NCBI GenBank assembly: GCA_003525905.1
Contig: DQIA01000104.1
Coordinates: 12,368-76,367 of the forward strand
DNA length: 64,000 bases
From: Clostridiales bacterium
Lineage (GTDB): Bacteria > Bacillota > Clostridia > Oscillospirales > Oscillospiraceae
Direction of reading: 5' to 3'
The stretch's first letter is position 1. The number at the start of each line of letters is the position of its first letter. Below, one piece after another: positions 8,750 through 17,360 of the stretch. The position numbers and the translations under genes are program-made. The notes beneath the pieces were generated by a model that did no database searches, was not told the origin of the DNA, and was given only the letters and a program-made list of their open reading frames with translations.

Positions 8750-9266
8750 CGCGGATCTGTTCGCCCCGTTATCCTCCCTGCAATGGGTAGACCGGGAGCA
8801 GCTCAAGCCCAATGACTACAACCCCAACAAGGTCAACCGTGAGAATCTGAAACTGCTGGTGCAATCGATCATGACCAATGGCTGGACGCTTCCCATCGTC
8901 GTGCGTCCCGACTACACCATCATCGACGGCTTTCACCGCTGGACCGTGGCCGGAGAGGAGCCGCTGCACACCATGCTCAAAGGCAAGGTGCCGGTGGTAA
9001 TCGTGCGGCATGATGACGCGACCGAGGATATTTACGGCACCGTCACACACAACCGTGCTCGTGGTACACATCTGCTTGAGCCGATGAAAGCCATCGTAAA
9101 GCGGCTGCTGGACGAGGGCAAGTCCGTTCAGGAGATCGGCAAACAGCTCGGAATGAAACCCGAAGAAGTATTCCGGCTCTCTGATTTCTCGCGTGATGAC
9201 TTCCTCGGCATGATGACCAAGGGCGTTAAGGGGTATAGCCATGCGGAATTGCTGACGAAGTTATAA
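8742..9266 (+). CDS. ParB-like protein (IbrB-like)
   Basis: 174 residues: VDREQLKPNDYNPNKV, then NGWTLPIVVRPDYTIIDGFHRW is the ParB/IbrB core, followed by VIVRHDDATEDIYGTVTHN and an HTH-like IGKQLGMKPEEVFRL. This is the usual partner of DUF3440 proteins. ATG 8742 is chosen because of GGGAGGTGAGG just upstream; it overlaps the IbrA-like stop. Last gene of the cassette. Confidence 0.88.
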   Translation: MADADLFAPLSSLQWVDREQLKPNDYNPNKVNRENLKLLVQSIMTNGWTLPIVVRPDYTIIDGFHRWTVAGEEPLHTMLKGKVPVVIVRHDDATEDIYGTVTHNRARGTHLLEPMKAIVKRLLDEGKSVQEIGKQLGMKPEEVFRLSDFSRDDFLGMMTKGVKGYSHAELLTKL

Positions 9267-9274
9267 CACAATAC

Positions 9275-9326
9275 CACAGCCAGGCGCATACATCGCACGA
9301 GAGCGGCGTATCTGCGTCTGGCTGTG
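9275..9326 (+). terminator. Long imperfect hairpin after the ParB/PP-loop cassette
   Basis: CACAGCCAGGCGCATAC and a nearly complementary GTATCTGCGTCTGGCTGTG form a long stem 9 nt after the IbrB-like stop. The T-tract is poor, so it may be an mRNA 3' structure rather than a strict intrinsic terminator. Confidence 0.5.
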
Positions 9327-9842
9327 TTGCTCCCTCCCCCTCTCGGCATCGTCGCGCTGAGGGCGGGGAAATGCGTTGCAACAGGCGACGACGGCAAAAG
9401 GTACTGTGACGACCCCCGCCCCACACGCCGCGGGCTCGCCGACCCCGAAAAAAGCGTAGTTACCAAGGCAAAATTTTGGCATTTCCGTTCCGCTTTGGCG
9501 TTGCTTTTGGTGCCAAGCGCGGCACCTGTGGCGGTACCTGCCGCAATCCCCCATCGCTTTATCCGTCTTTCTCTGCGGAAATGTGGAGGAAGTCCAGATA
9601 AAGGCCTCCTATGAAATATAAGACCACACGCGGGATAAGGGTCTCGCACAGAGCTGCTGGTACCGGCCTGTGTGCTCCAGTGCAATTCTGGTGAGTCCCG
9701 CATTCGGACATAAAAAAAGACCCGACTGCTGCAACAGTCAGGTCTTGCGCCCTCAGGCGATATGGTTTTGCACTATTGATACCATATCACAATTTACGCA
9801 GACAGTCAAGCCGGCTGGACTGCGCAAGGAAGGAGGAGCGCC
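9327..9842 (+). other. Hairpin-rich noncoding region before the terminase; candidate cos region or structured RNA
   Basis: About 515 bases with no credible gene. Local stems are visible: GGTGCC/GGCACC near 9510-9530, GGAGG (9585) with CCTCC (9605), AGACC (9621) with GGTCT (9640), CCAG/CTGG (9677-9691) and GTCC/GGAC (9695-9709). A 12-bp hairpin (9717-9746) is preceded by seven A, so it would terminate leftward transcription. GATATGGT/ACCATATC is an 8-bp inverted repeat at 9759-9788. In lambda-type phages cos lies immediately upstream of the small terminase gene, so this is where it should be; that is inference. Confidence 0.45.
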
Positions 9843-10412
9843 ATGTCTGAAGCTATTGATGTCATTACCGGGGAAACAGAGGTAAGCACGACAGAGCTGG
9901 CCTGCGTCCTGGGCATCACAGGACGGCGCATTCGCCAGATGGCGGAGGACGGTCAGCTGCAAAAGGTCAGCAAGGGGCGCTTCCTCCTTGCCGATTCCGT
10001 CCAGCGGTATGTTAAGTTCCTGTCTGACGGCCCGATGGACGAAGAGGATAAGAAGCTGGAGAAGACCCGCCGCGTGGCGGAGACGACGATGAAGGCGTCC
10101 AAGGCCACCATTGCCAAGCTGGAGGCTGAGGAGCTGAAAGGCAAAATGCACCGGAGCGAGGACGTGGCCGCGATGACTACCGACTTGATCTATGCCATTC
10201 GCGGGGCGATGATGGCCCTGCCCGGCCGCCTGGCCGTGGACGTGGCCTCGGCGAACTCCCCAGCGGAGGCCGCCGAGATTATCCGACGCGAGGTCAACAA
10301 GGCCATGCGGGAGCTCTCCAATTACCGCTATGACCCAAAGAAATACGAGGAGCGCGTCCGGGAGCGGAGGGCCTGGGAAGCTGACAGCGGGCGTGATGTC
10401 GATGACGGATAA
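9843..10412 (+). CDS. Terminase small subunit, Nu1-like
   Basis: 189 residues. A winged-HTH N-terminus (STTELACVLGITGRRIRQMAEDG) is followed by a long coiled coil and an ATPase-interacting C-terminal half, the layout of lambda gpNu1/phage packaging proteins. AAGGAGGAG precedes the ATG. It recognises cos or pac DNA and hands it to the large subunit encoded next, with which it overlaps. Confidence 0.85.
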   Translation: MSEAIDVITGETEVSTTELACVLGITGRRIRQMAEDGQLQKVSKGRFLLADSVQRYVKFLSDGPMDEEDKKLEKTRRVAETTMKASKATIAKLEAEELKGKMHRSEDVAAMTTDLIYAIRGAMMALPGRLAVDVASANSPAEAAEIIRREVNKAMRELSNYRYDPKKYEERVRERRAWEADSGRDVDDG

Positions 10413-12360
10413 GGAAACGCGCCGGCTCATAGAGGAGAAAGAGGCCCGCGAGCGGGTAAAGAGGCTGAATGCCGTCATCGGGAAAGTCTTGGCCGGCATG
10501 AAGCCGCCGGACGACCTGACCGTGACCGAATGGGCGGAGAAGAATCGCCGCCTGTCGGCCGAGAGCTCCGCAGAGCCCGGACCGTGGCGCACCGAACGCA
10601 CCCCCTATCTCCGCGAGCCGATGAATGCATGGACCGACCCAAAAATACGGCACATCGTCATGGTGGCCGCGTCCCAGGTCGGCAAGTCTGAATTTCTCAA
10701 TAACTGCATCGGCTATGTGATCGACCAGGACCCCGGCTCGATCCTGTTTGTCCACCCTACCACCATTGACGCAAAGGAGTATTCCAAGCTCCGCATCGCG
10801 CCGATGATCCGCGACTGCCCCACGCTGCGAAAGAAGGTCAGCGACCCCAAGAGCCGTGACAGCGGCAATACCATTCTGCAAAAGACCTACCCCGGAGGCA
10901 TCCTCACGATGTGCGGCTCCACCGAGGCCCACGCTCTGGCGTCAAAGCCTATCCGCTATGTGCTGGGCGACGAGCGCGACCGCTGGGCGCTGTCTGCCGG
11001 TAACGAGGGCGACCCGTGGGATCTGGCGATGGCGCGGCAGACGACATTCTACAACGCGAAAAGCGGCGAGGTGTCCACGCCCACCGTCAAAAACGCCAGC
11101 GCCATTGAAGCTGCCTACGCGACAGGCACGATGGAGCGGTGGAAATCCCGCTGCCCTCATTGCGGCGAGTATCACGAGATCCAATGGGCGGACATCCGCT
11201 TTGAGCACGACGAGATCATCGTCGCGGGGAAAAAGACCTACAAGGTCCGCAGCGTCTGCTATGCCTGCCCCGGCTGCGGCTGCATCTCCACCGAGGCGGA
11301 AATGAAGCGCGCCCCGGCAAGATGGGAGGCGGACAACCCCGCCGCCTATGAGCAGGGCACGCGCTCGTTCTGGCTGAACGCCTTTGTCAGCCAGTGGGCG
11401 AGCTGGGAATCCATCATTCTGAAATACCTGAACGCCATCGGCAGCACCCGCAAGATGCAGGTCGTCTACAACACCTGCTTCGGCGAGCTGTGGGAGGATC
11501 GCGGAGACCTGGAGGACGAGGACAGTCTGATGGCGCGCCGGGAGGAATACCCGGCTGAGCTGCCGGAGGGCGTGCTTGTTCTGACGGCCGGTGTCGATAC
11601 CCAGGACGACCGCATGGAATACGAGATCGTCGGCCATGGCCACTTTGGTGAGACGTGGGGCATCGAGAAGGGCATCATCATGGGACGGCCCGACGACGAT
11701 GCCGTATGGGCGCAGCTGGACGAGCTGGTATTTGACCGTGTTCTGCGCTTTGAGAACGGCGTGGGGCTGAAAATGTCAATGTCCTTTGTGGACGAGGGCG
11801 GACACTTCACGCAGGAGGTCCGTATGCAGTGCCGGGCGCGGCTGGGCAAAAAGGTGTTCTGCATCAAGGGTATGCCCGGCAGCGATAAGCCCTACACCGC
11901 GCCGCCGAAAAAGCAGAAGATCATCATCAAGCAGACGGCGGTCGGCACCTGCTGGCAGTACCAGATCGGCGTTGACTCCGGCAAGGAGGTCATCATGGAC
12001 AACCTGCGCGTACAGACGCCGGGCGCGAAATATTGTCACTTCCCCAAGCGGGATGACTACGGCTCCGGCTACTTCACAGGGCTGCTCTCCGAGGTCAAGG
12101 TCTACGACCCCAACAAAAAGCAGCCGTGGCAGTGGAAGAAGATCCCCGGCCACGAGCGCAACGAGGCGCTGGACTGCCGCAACTACGCGCTGGCGGCGTT
12201 CAAGGCGCTTCCTAAGAACCTGGACGAGATAGACAGGCGGCTAAAGGAGGCGGGCGGCGAACGCGCTCCTGCCCCTGTTGCAACGCCTGTCATGCCGCCT
12301 CCCGCCGCCAAGCAGAGGCCGAAGCGCAGAAGAAGGAAGAAATACTACGACGATTGGTGA
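10402..12360 (+). CDS. Terminase large subunit, GpA family
   Basis: About 652 residues. Walker A (MVAASQVGKSEF, near 88-98) and Walker B (RYVLGDERDRW, near 185-195) belong to the GpA packaging ATPase; a four-Cys finger (CPHCGEYH...CPGCGC) lies near 250-300. The C-terminal half carries acidic residues of the nuclease (VDTQDDRMEYEIVG, FVDEGG). The final residues are strongly basic. The start is uncertain: ATG 10396 and 10402 both overlap the small subunit, and no strong ribosome site distinguishes them. Confidence 0.93.
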   Translation: MTDKETRRLIEEKEARERVKRLNAVIGKVLAGMKPPDDLTVTEWAEKNRRLSAESSAEPGPWRTERTPYLREPMNAWTDPKIRHIVMVAASQVGKSEFLNNCIGYVIDQDPGSILFVHPTTIDAKEYSKLRIAPMIRDCPTLRKKVSDPKSRDSGNTILQKTYPGGILTMCGSTEAHALASKPIRYVLGDERDRWALSAGNEGDPWDLAMARQTTFYNAKSGEVSTPTVKNASAIEAAYATGTMERWKSRCPHCGEYHEIQWADIRFEHDEIIVAGKKTYKVRSVCYACPGCGCISTEAEMKRAPARWEADNPAAYEQGTRSFWLNAFVSQWASWESIILKYLNAIGSTRKMQVVYNTCFGELWEDRGDLEDEDSLMARREEYPAELPEGVLVLTAGVDTQDDRMEYEIVGHGHFGETWGIEKGIIMGRPDDDAVWAQLDELVFDRVLRFENGVGLKMSMSFVDEGGHFTQEVRMQCRARLGKKVFCIKGMPGSDKPYTAPPKKQKIIIKQTAVGTCWQYQIGVDSGKEVIMDNLRVQTPGAKYCHFPKRDDYGSGYFTGLLSEVKVYDPNKKQPWQWKKIPGHERNEALDCRNYALAAFKALPKNLDEIDRRLKEAGGERAPAPVATPVMPPPAAKQRPKRRRRKKYYDDW

Positions 12361-12370
12361 GGTGTCCGAT

Positions 12371-12625
12371 ATGGATAAAGTTGAACTGCGGGCGCGGCTG
12401 GACTTCTGGCAGAGCGCCCTTTCCAAGCTGCGCGCCGCATATCTGGCCCTTGTGGACGGCGGCGTAAAAAGCTATGTCATCGACGACCGCGAGCTGACGC
12501 GCTTCGACCTGCCTGATCTGAAGGACGAGATCGAGGACGCGGAGAAGAAGGTCGATGAGCTGACGGCGGAGCTGAACGGCCGCAAGCCGAGAAAGGCTTT
12601 CGGTATCGTCCCCCGCGACTGGTGA
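12371..12625 (+). CDS. Head-tail joining protein, DUF6148/gpW-like
   Basis: 84 residues with an alpha-helical start (ELRARLDFWQSALSKLRAAY), a short beta hairpin (VKSYVIDDRELTRFDL) and a second helix. This size and pattern, between terminase and portal, match gpW-type head-tail joining proteins (DUF6148). GAGGTG precedes ATG 12371. Confidence 0.7.
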   Translation: MDKVELRARLDFWQSALSKLRAAYLALVDGGVKSYVIDDRELTRFDLPDLKDEIEDAEKKVDELTAELNGRKPRKAFGIVPRDW

Positions 12626-12663
12626 CCTTTTTCGTGAGGTCACGAAAATGATACCGGCAAAGC

Positions 12664-12680
12664 GCCCGAAAGGGCTTTTT
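12664..12680 (+). terminator. Small GAAA-loop hairpin with T5
   Basis: GCCC-GAAA-GGGC followed by TTTTT. It stands directly in front of a stronger hairpin at 12684-12734, so the two may act together between the joining protein and portal genes. Confidence 0.45.
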
Positions 12681-12683
12681 GCA

Positions 12684-12734
12684 CAGGCAGCCTGGCGGAG
12701 TTTGCTCCTTTCGCCGCCGGGCGGCCTGTTTTTT
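12684..12734 (+). terminator. Strong hairpin with T6 inside the structural operon
   Basis: Arms CAGGCAGCCTGGCGG and CCGCCGGGCGGCCTG (15 bp, one mismatch and one wobble) are followed by TTTTTT. An intrinsic terminator here would uncouple packaging genes from head genes or require antitermination. Confidence 0.65.
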
Positions 12735-12760
12735 ATTCCGAAAACGGGAGGCGATAAGCA

Positions 12761-14386
12761 TTGAGCAACAAGAAAGACCGCCGCCGCGCAGCCGCGCCGC
12801 AGGCGAAGGGGTACAGCGAAGCCGGGGCCAGCTTGACGCGGCGGGCGCTCAAGGGATTTGTTCCGGACAGCGGCGCTCCCAATGAGGACATCAACCGCAA
12901 CAACGCCACCCTGCGGCAGAGGGCGCGAATGCTCTACATGGCCGCGCCGGTGGCTACGGCGGCGATCAATACCAACCGCACCAAGGTCATCGGGACGGGG
13001 CTGACGCTCAAAGCGTCCGTGGACCGCGAGGTGCTGGGCATCTCCCCGGAGGCGGCGAAGAAGTGGCAGCACGCGGCGGAGATGGAATTCCGGCTGTGGG
13101 CAGGGAAAAAGCAGAACTGTGACGCGCTGGGCCTGAACAATTTTGAGAGTTTGCAGCAGCTCGCCTTGAAGTCGTGGCTGCTCAGCGGCGACGTGTTCGC
13201 GCTGGTCAAGCGATACCCGGCAACACCGCTAAACCCCTATACCCTGCGGCTGCACATCGTGGAGGCGGACCGCGCCTGCACGCCAAGCGAATATGGCGGC
13301 GGTGTCACCATCGGCGGCTTCGTGGAGGGCAAGATCCCCGAGGGAAAGCCCGGCGCAGGCCACAAGGTCTACGACGGCGTGGAGGTGGACAGCAACGGCC
13401 GCGTGGTCGCCTATCACATCAGCAACACCTACCCGCACCAGATCACCAGCGAGCCGCAGAAGTGGCAGCGTGTTGAGGCCTACGGCGCCAAGACCGGCCT
13501 GCCGAACATTCTCCACATCATGGACAGTGAGCGCCCGGACCAGTACCGCGGCGTTCCCTATCTGGCGCAGGTCATCGAGCCGCTGCTCCAGCTTCGGCGC
13601 TATACGGAGTCCGAGCTGATGGCGGCGCTGGTGCAGAGCTTCTTCACTGCATGGATCGAAACGGAGACCGACCCCTCCGATACACCCTTCAACGAGGTCG
13701 GCGCAGGAGATATTGCCGGCGTCCCCGCCGAGGTCAACGCGGACGGCGGACCGGTGGCGAACAACATCTCCGATGATGACAACGAGTACGAGATGGGACC
13801 GGGTACGGTGACGCACCTCGCCCCCGGTGAAAAGGTTAACTTCGGCAATCCGAACATCCCCACCGCTGGCTTTGAGACCTTTGTCAAGACGCTGTGTAAG
13901 CTGGTCGGCGCAGCTTTAGAGCTGCCTTACGACGTGCTGATCAAGGAGTTCAACAGCTCCTATTCCGCAAGCCGAGGCGCGCTGTTGGAGGCGTGGGAAG
14001 CATTCAAAATGCGCCGGAAGTGGTTTGTGGACGACTTCTGCCAGCCGGTCTATGAGATGTTCCTGGCCGAAGCGGTCGCTCTGGGGCGCATCAACGCCCC
14101 CGGCTTCTTCACGGACCCCCTTGTGCGGGAGGCATGGTGCGGCGCGCGCTGGATCGGCCCCGTGCAGGGCAGCCTTGACCCCAAGAAGGAGGCAGAAGCC
14201 GCCCTCATGCTGATCGACAACGCCATCAAGACCCACGAGCAGGTCAGCCGCGAAATGAGCGGCGGCGACTGGGAGGAGAACGTGGAGCAGCTGCAGCGTG
14301 AAAACGAGCTGCTGACACAGGCAGGAGGCAACAAGGTCACCGTTGTATCGGCATCGCCGAAAGAAGGTGACGGCGATGAAGACTAA
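12761..14386 (+). CDS. Phage portal protein, lambda gpB family
   Basis: 541 residues from a TTG start preceded by GGGAGGCG. Features of lambda-family portals are present: RRALKGFVPDSGAPNEDI, NRNNATLRQRARMLYMAAP, ILHIMDSERPDQYRGVPYL and SYSASRGALLEAWEAFKMRR. It forms the dodecameric ring at the capsid vertex. The C-terminus is coiled (WEENVEQLQRENELLTQAG). Confidence 0.93.
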   Translation: MSNKKDRRRAAAPQAKGYSEAGASLTRRALKGFVPDSGAPNEDINRNNATLRQRARMLYMAAPVATAAINTNRTKVIGTGLTLKASVDREVLGISPEAAKKWQHAAEMEFRLWAGKKQNCDALGLNNFESLQQLALKSWLLSGDVFALVKRYPATPLNPYTLRLHIVEADRACTPSEYGGGVTIGGFVEGKIPEGKPGAGHKVYDGVEVDSNGRVVAYHISNTYPHQITSEPQKWQRVEAYGAKTGLPNILHIMDSERPDQYRGVPYLAQVIEPLLQLRRYTESELMAALVQSFFTAWIETETDPSDTPFNEVGAGDIAGVPAEVNADGGPVANNISDDDNEYEMGPGTVTHLAPGEKVNFGNPNIPTAGFETFVKTLCKLVGAALELPYDVLIKEFNSSYSASRGALLEAWEAFKMRRKWFVDDFCQPVYEMFLAEAVALGRINAPGFFTDPLVREAWCGARWIGPVQGSLDPKKEAEAALMLIDNAIKTHEQVSREMSGGDWEENVEQLQRENELLTQAGGNKVTVVSASPKEGDGDED

Positions 14387-14576
14387 CTTCGAGCATCTGC
14401 AGAGCCTGAATGTGCGGAGCATGGCGCTCGCCATCTGGAACTACGCAAGCGACTACTGCGCCTATTGCCCGAAGAACATGGAGCGCCGCTGCAACGAGAA
14501 CTGCCGCGCGGGAATCCGCGAGTGGCTGAACAGTCCCTACATTCCGTCAAGCGATATCTGGAAAGAAAAGAGGTAA
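14376..14576 (+). CDS. Small Cys-rich prophage protein
   Basis: 66 residues from ATG 14376, overlapping the portal gene end by 11 nt, with AAGGTGA upstream. It contains CAYCPKNMERRCNENC, a plausible zinc or disulfide cluster. It sits between portal and protease, a slot often holding small unknown proteins. Confidence 0.65.
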   Translation: MKTNFEHLQSLNVRSMALAIWNYASDYCAYCPKNMERRCNENCRAGIREWLNSPYIPSSDIWKEKR

Positions 14577-14581
14577 AGCGC

Positions 14582-15838
14582 ATGAGTATTCCGGCAAAGA
14601 GAGCTGGGCGAAAGTCTCCCGCCGTCAGCATCTCGAAAAAGGTCTATACGATGGCCACGGTGGACGGCAGTGATGCCGAAATCACCATGTATGGAGACAT
14701 CTACGAGGAGCAGCCCACGAACTGGTGGGGCGAGCCCGTCGAGGGGCAGTACATCCTGCTCTCCGAGTTTTTGGAGGACCTCAAGCAGATCTCCGGCTGC
14801 ACGTCCATCACTATCCGCATGAACAGCTACGGCGGCGACGCCGGAGCGTCCAACATGATCCACAACCGCCTGCGGGAGCTGGCGCGGAACGGCACGAAGC
14901 TTACCTGCATCGTGGACGGCGTGGCCATGAGCGGCGGCAGTCTTATCATGTGCGCCTGCGATACGGTCAGGGTCAATCCCTCCAGCCTCGTCATGATCCA
15001 CAAATGCTGGACCTTCCTGTGGGGCGGCTACAACGCCGACGAGCTGCGGGAACAGGCTACCCAGCAGGAGGCGTGGGACAAGATGCAGATGGAGGTCTAC
15101 ACGCGCAAGACCGGGCTGTCAGCCACGGTGATCTCCCACATGATGGCGGACACGACCTATATGACAGGCCGCGAGGCCATCGACAAGGGCTTTGCGGACG
15201 AATTGATCGAGGACGCGGAGCCGACCAGCATCGCCGCCAGCGCGGACGGGCGCAGCCTGTTCGTGAACGGGAGGCAGATGCACCTTGCCCCCGGCATGTT
15301 TGCGCCGGACAACATTCCCACGGTCACACCCGAGGCCTCCGCCCCGGTTGAGACAGATAAAAACAAGCCGGAAGTCACCGGCGATGAAGGAGGAATTTCC
15401 ATGACTAAGGAAGAGCTCCGGGCGAAGTACCCGGACGAGATCGCCCAGGTGGAGGCCGACGCCCGTGCTTCCGTCGATCACACCGAGGCGGTCAACACCG
15501 CGATCCAGGCTGAGCGTGCGCGCATGCAGGAGATCGACGAGATCTCCGGTCTGCTTGACGCGACGGCCGTGCAGCAGGCAAAGTACGGCGATAAGCCTTG
15601 CTCTGCTGCCGATCTGCTGATGGCAGCGGCTAAGAACGCCGCCAAGCAGGGCAAGAAGTTCCTGGCCGATCTGAAAGATGACGGCGAGGAATCCGGCGCA
15701 GAGGGCGTTCCTGCCGCTCCTGCCCCCGCAGTCGAAACTCCCGAGGACGAGGGCGAGGAGGAAAAGACCCCCGAGGCGCGCATGAACAAGGCCCGCAGCA
15801 TGGTCTCCGACCTGCTCGGCAAGAAGAAGGAGGGCTAA
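14582..15838 (+). CDS. ClpP-like head maturation protease with C-terminal scaffold
   Basis: 418 residues. The N-terminal 230 residues are a ClpP/S14 domain: IRMNSYGGDAGASNMI, nucleophile Ser117 in VDGVAMSGGSLIM and His140 in MIHKCW. The C-terminal part is helical and acidic with an Ala/Pro linker, as expected of a scaffold. It processes the prohead. The start at 14582 follows AAGAGGTAAAG. The gene corresponds to lambda C, and an internal start for the scaffold part is annotated separately. Confidence 0.9.
   Translation: MSIPAKRAGRKSPAVSISKKVYTMATVDGSDAEITMYGDIYEEQPTNWWGEPVEGQYILLSEFLEDLKQISGCTSITIRMNSYGGDAGASNMIHNRLRELARNGTKLTCIVDGVAMSGGSLIMCACDTVRVNPSSLVMIHKCWTFLWGGYNADELREQATQQEAWDKMQMEVYTRKTGLSATVISHMMADTTYMTGREAIDKGFADELIEDAEPTSIAASADGRSLFVNGRQMHLAPGMFAPDNIPTVTPEASAPVETDKNKPEVTGDEGGISMTKEELRAKYPDEIAQVEADARASVDHTEAVNTAIQAERARMQEIDEISGLLDATAVQQAKYGDKPCSAADLLMAAAKNAAKQGKKFLADLKDDGEESGAEGVPAAPAPAVETPEDEGEEEKTPEARMNKARSMVSDLLGKKKEG
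15401..15838 (+). CDS. Internal in-frame scaffold protein (Nu3-like)
   Basis: Inside the protease gene, GAAGGAGG followed by 7 nt and an in-frame ATG (15401) would give a separate 145-aa protein starting MTKEELRAKYPDEIAQ, helical and acidic. Lambda makes scaffold Nu3 from an internal start within C in the same way. The ribosome site is better than that of the full gene. Confidence 0.7.
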   Translation: MTKEELRAKYPDEIAQVEADARASVDHTEAVNTAIQAERARMQEIDEISGLLDATAVQQAKYGDKPCSAADLLMAAAKNAAKQGKKFLADLKDDGEESGAEGVPAAPAPAVETPEDEGEEEKTPEARMNKARSMVSDLLGKKKEG

Positions 15839-15841
15839 TCC

Positions 15842-16246
15842 ATGATCAATCTGAGCCAGAAGCTCGGCGACATGACCTTTGACGGTCTGATCACCGACAT
15901 CAAGCCCGCGCCCGAAGTGCGCGGCGGCGTTATCCGCAAGCTGTCCGCTGCGGCCACGCTCAAGCGCGGCACCATCCTTGCCAAGTCCTCCGGCACCGCC
16001 GGCGACGGCAAGCTGGTCATTCTCGGCAGCACGGCCAAGGAAAACGAGACCCTGACCCCCGATTGCATTCTGTGTGATGACATCGAGGTCGGCACCGCTG
16101 CCGACGAGAAGGTAGCTGTCTACACCGCCGGCTGCTTCGACATCGGCAAGGTGACGGTCTCGGCCAGCTACACCATCACCGATGGTGATAAGGATAACCT
16201 GCGTATGCGCGGCATCGTCTTCAAGGCTGCTGCCGCTGCCAACTAA
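15842..16246 (+). CDS. Head decoration protein, lambda gpD-like
   Basis: 134 residues, beta-rich, with the typical pattern of a terminal KRGTILAKSSGTA and ETLTPDCILCDDIEV. Its place between protease/scaffold and major capsid gene corresponds to lambda D, a trimer that stabilises the expanded capsid. The start follows the protease stop by 3 nt. Confidence 0.85.
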   Translation: MINLSQKLGDMTFDGLITDIKPAPEVRGGVIRKLSAAATLKRGTILAKSSGTAGDGKLVILGSTAKENETLTPDCILCDDIEVGTAADEKVAVYTAGCFDIGKVTVSASYTITDGDKDNLRMRGIVFKAAAAAN

Positions 16247-16260
16247 GGAGGGAATCAACA

Positions 16261-17337
16261 ATGGCTTCTGAACTGAATTTCTTTGACACCTATGTGCTGA
16301 TGGCGATCACCGAGGAGATCGTTCCTCAGCAGACCTTTTTCAAGGACCGCTACTTCCCCACCGGGGAGGGCGACATCTTCGCCTGCGACAAGGTGCTGAC
16401 TGAGTACCGCAAGGGCGACCGCAAGATGGCCGCGTTCGTCTCCGCCCGCGCCGGCGATATCCCCATGGATCGCCGCGGCTACGAGATCCACGAGTATCAG
16501 CCTGCTTTCATCGCTCCGTCCCGCCTGCTGACGCTGGACGAGCTGCGCAAGCGCGGCTTCGGCGAGGCCATCTACGCCAACAGCACCCCCGCCCAGCGCG
16601 CGGCCCGTCTGCAGCTGGGTGACCTGACCGACATGGACCGCCGCATCGTGCGCCGCGAGGAGTGGATGTGCGCGCAGACCATGATCAACAACGCCTGCAC
16701 CATGCAGACCTACATCGACGACAAGACCGAGGGCGAGAAGCTGTATGTCAAGTTCTTCGATGACGCCAGCGACCACACCTATACCGTGGCCACCAAGTGG
16801 AACGCCACGGGCGGCGACTTCTTCGGCGATGTGAAGGCCATGTGCCGCAAGCTCTCCAAGCGCGGCCTGCGCGCGGTTGACCTGGTGCTCGGCTCTGACG
16901 CAGCCGACGCGATCCTCGACATGGAGAAGGTGCAGAAGCTGCTCGACCGCAACAGCGGCATCATCATCGGTACCATCGACCAGGAACTCAGCCGCTACGA
17001 TGGCGTGGTCTATATGGGTACGCTGAACTTCGGCGGCTTCAAGCTGAACCTGATCTCCGTAGACGAAACCTACATCGACGACAGCGGCGCGGAGCAGAAG
17101 TATTTCCCCGCCACCTCCGCCATGGTCACCGCCCCCGACTGCGGCCATCTGATGTATGGCCAGATCACCCAGATCGACTACGGCTCCACCGAGTTCGCGT
17201 CCCATGCGGCGACCCGCGTTCCGAAGTTCTCTCTGAACCAGGAGGCGGACATCCGCAAGCTGCGTCTGGGCGCGCGTCCGCTGGCTGCTCCTCACAACTA
17301 CTGCCCGTACATCTACGCGGCCGAAGTTGTGTCCTGA
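16261..17337 (+). CDS. Major capsid protein, lambda gpE family
   Basis: 358 residues with the gpE-family signature: N-terminal FFDTYVLMAITEEIVP, FKDRYFPTGEGDIFACDKV, RGYEIHEYQPAFIAPSR, and QLGDLTDMDRRIVRREEW. AAGGAGGGAATCAACA precedes the ATG. HK97 fold expected for the family. Confidence 0.95.
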   Translation: MASELNFFDTYVLMAITEEIVPQQTFFKDRYFPTGEGDIFACDKVLTEYRKGDRKMAAFVSARAGDIPMDRRGYEIHEYQPAFIAPSRLLTLDELRKRGFGEAIYANSTPAQRAARLQLGDLTDMDRRIVRREEWMCAQTMINNACTMQTYIDDKTEGEKLYVKFFDDASDHTYTVATKWNATGGDFFGDVKAMCRKLSKRGLRAVDLVLGSDAADAILDMEKVQKLLDRNSGIIIGTIDQELSRYDGVVYMGTLNFGGFKLNLISVDETYIDDSGAEQKYFPATSAMVTAPDCGHLMYGQITQIDYGSTEFASHAATRVPKFSLNQEADIRKLRLGARPLAAPHNYCPYIYAAEVVS

Positions 17338-17360
17338 CCCGGCGCGGAAAGGAGACTGCT

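Noticed and set aside
9580-9610. GAGGAAGTCC resembling the RNase P RNA P4 region
   Set aside because: One base differs from the conserved GAGGAAAGTCC, the downstream ACAGAA partner is absent and the structured stretch is too short for RNase P RNA.
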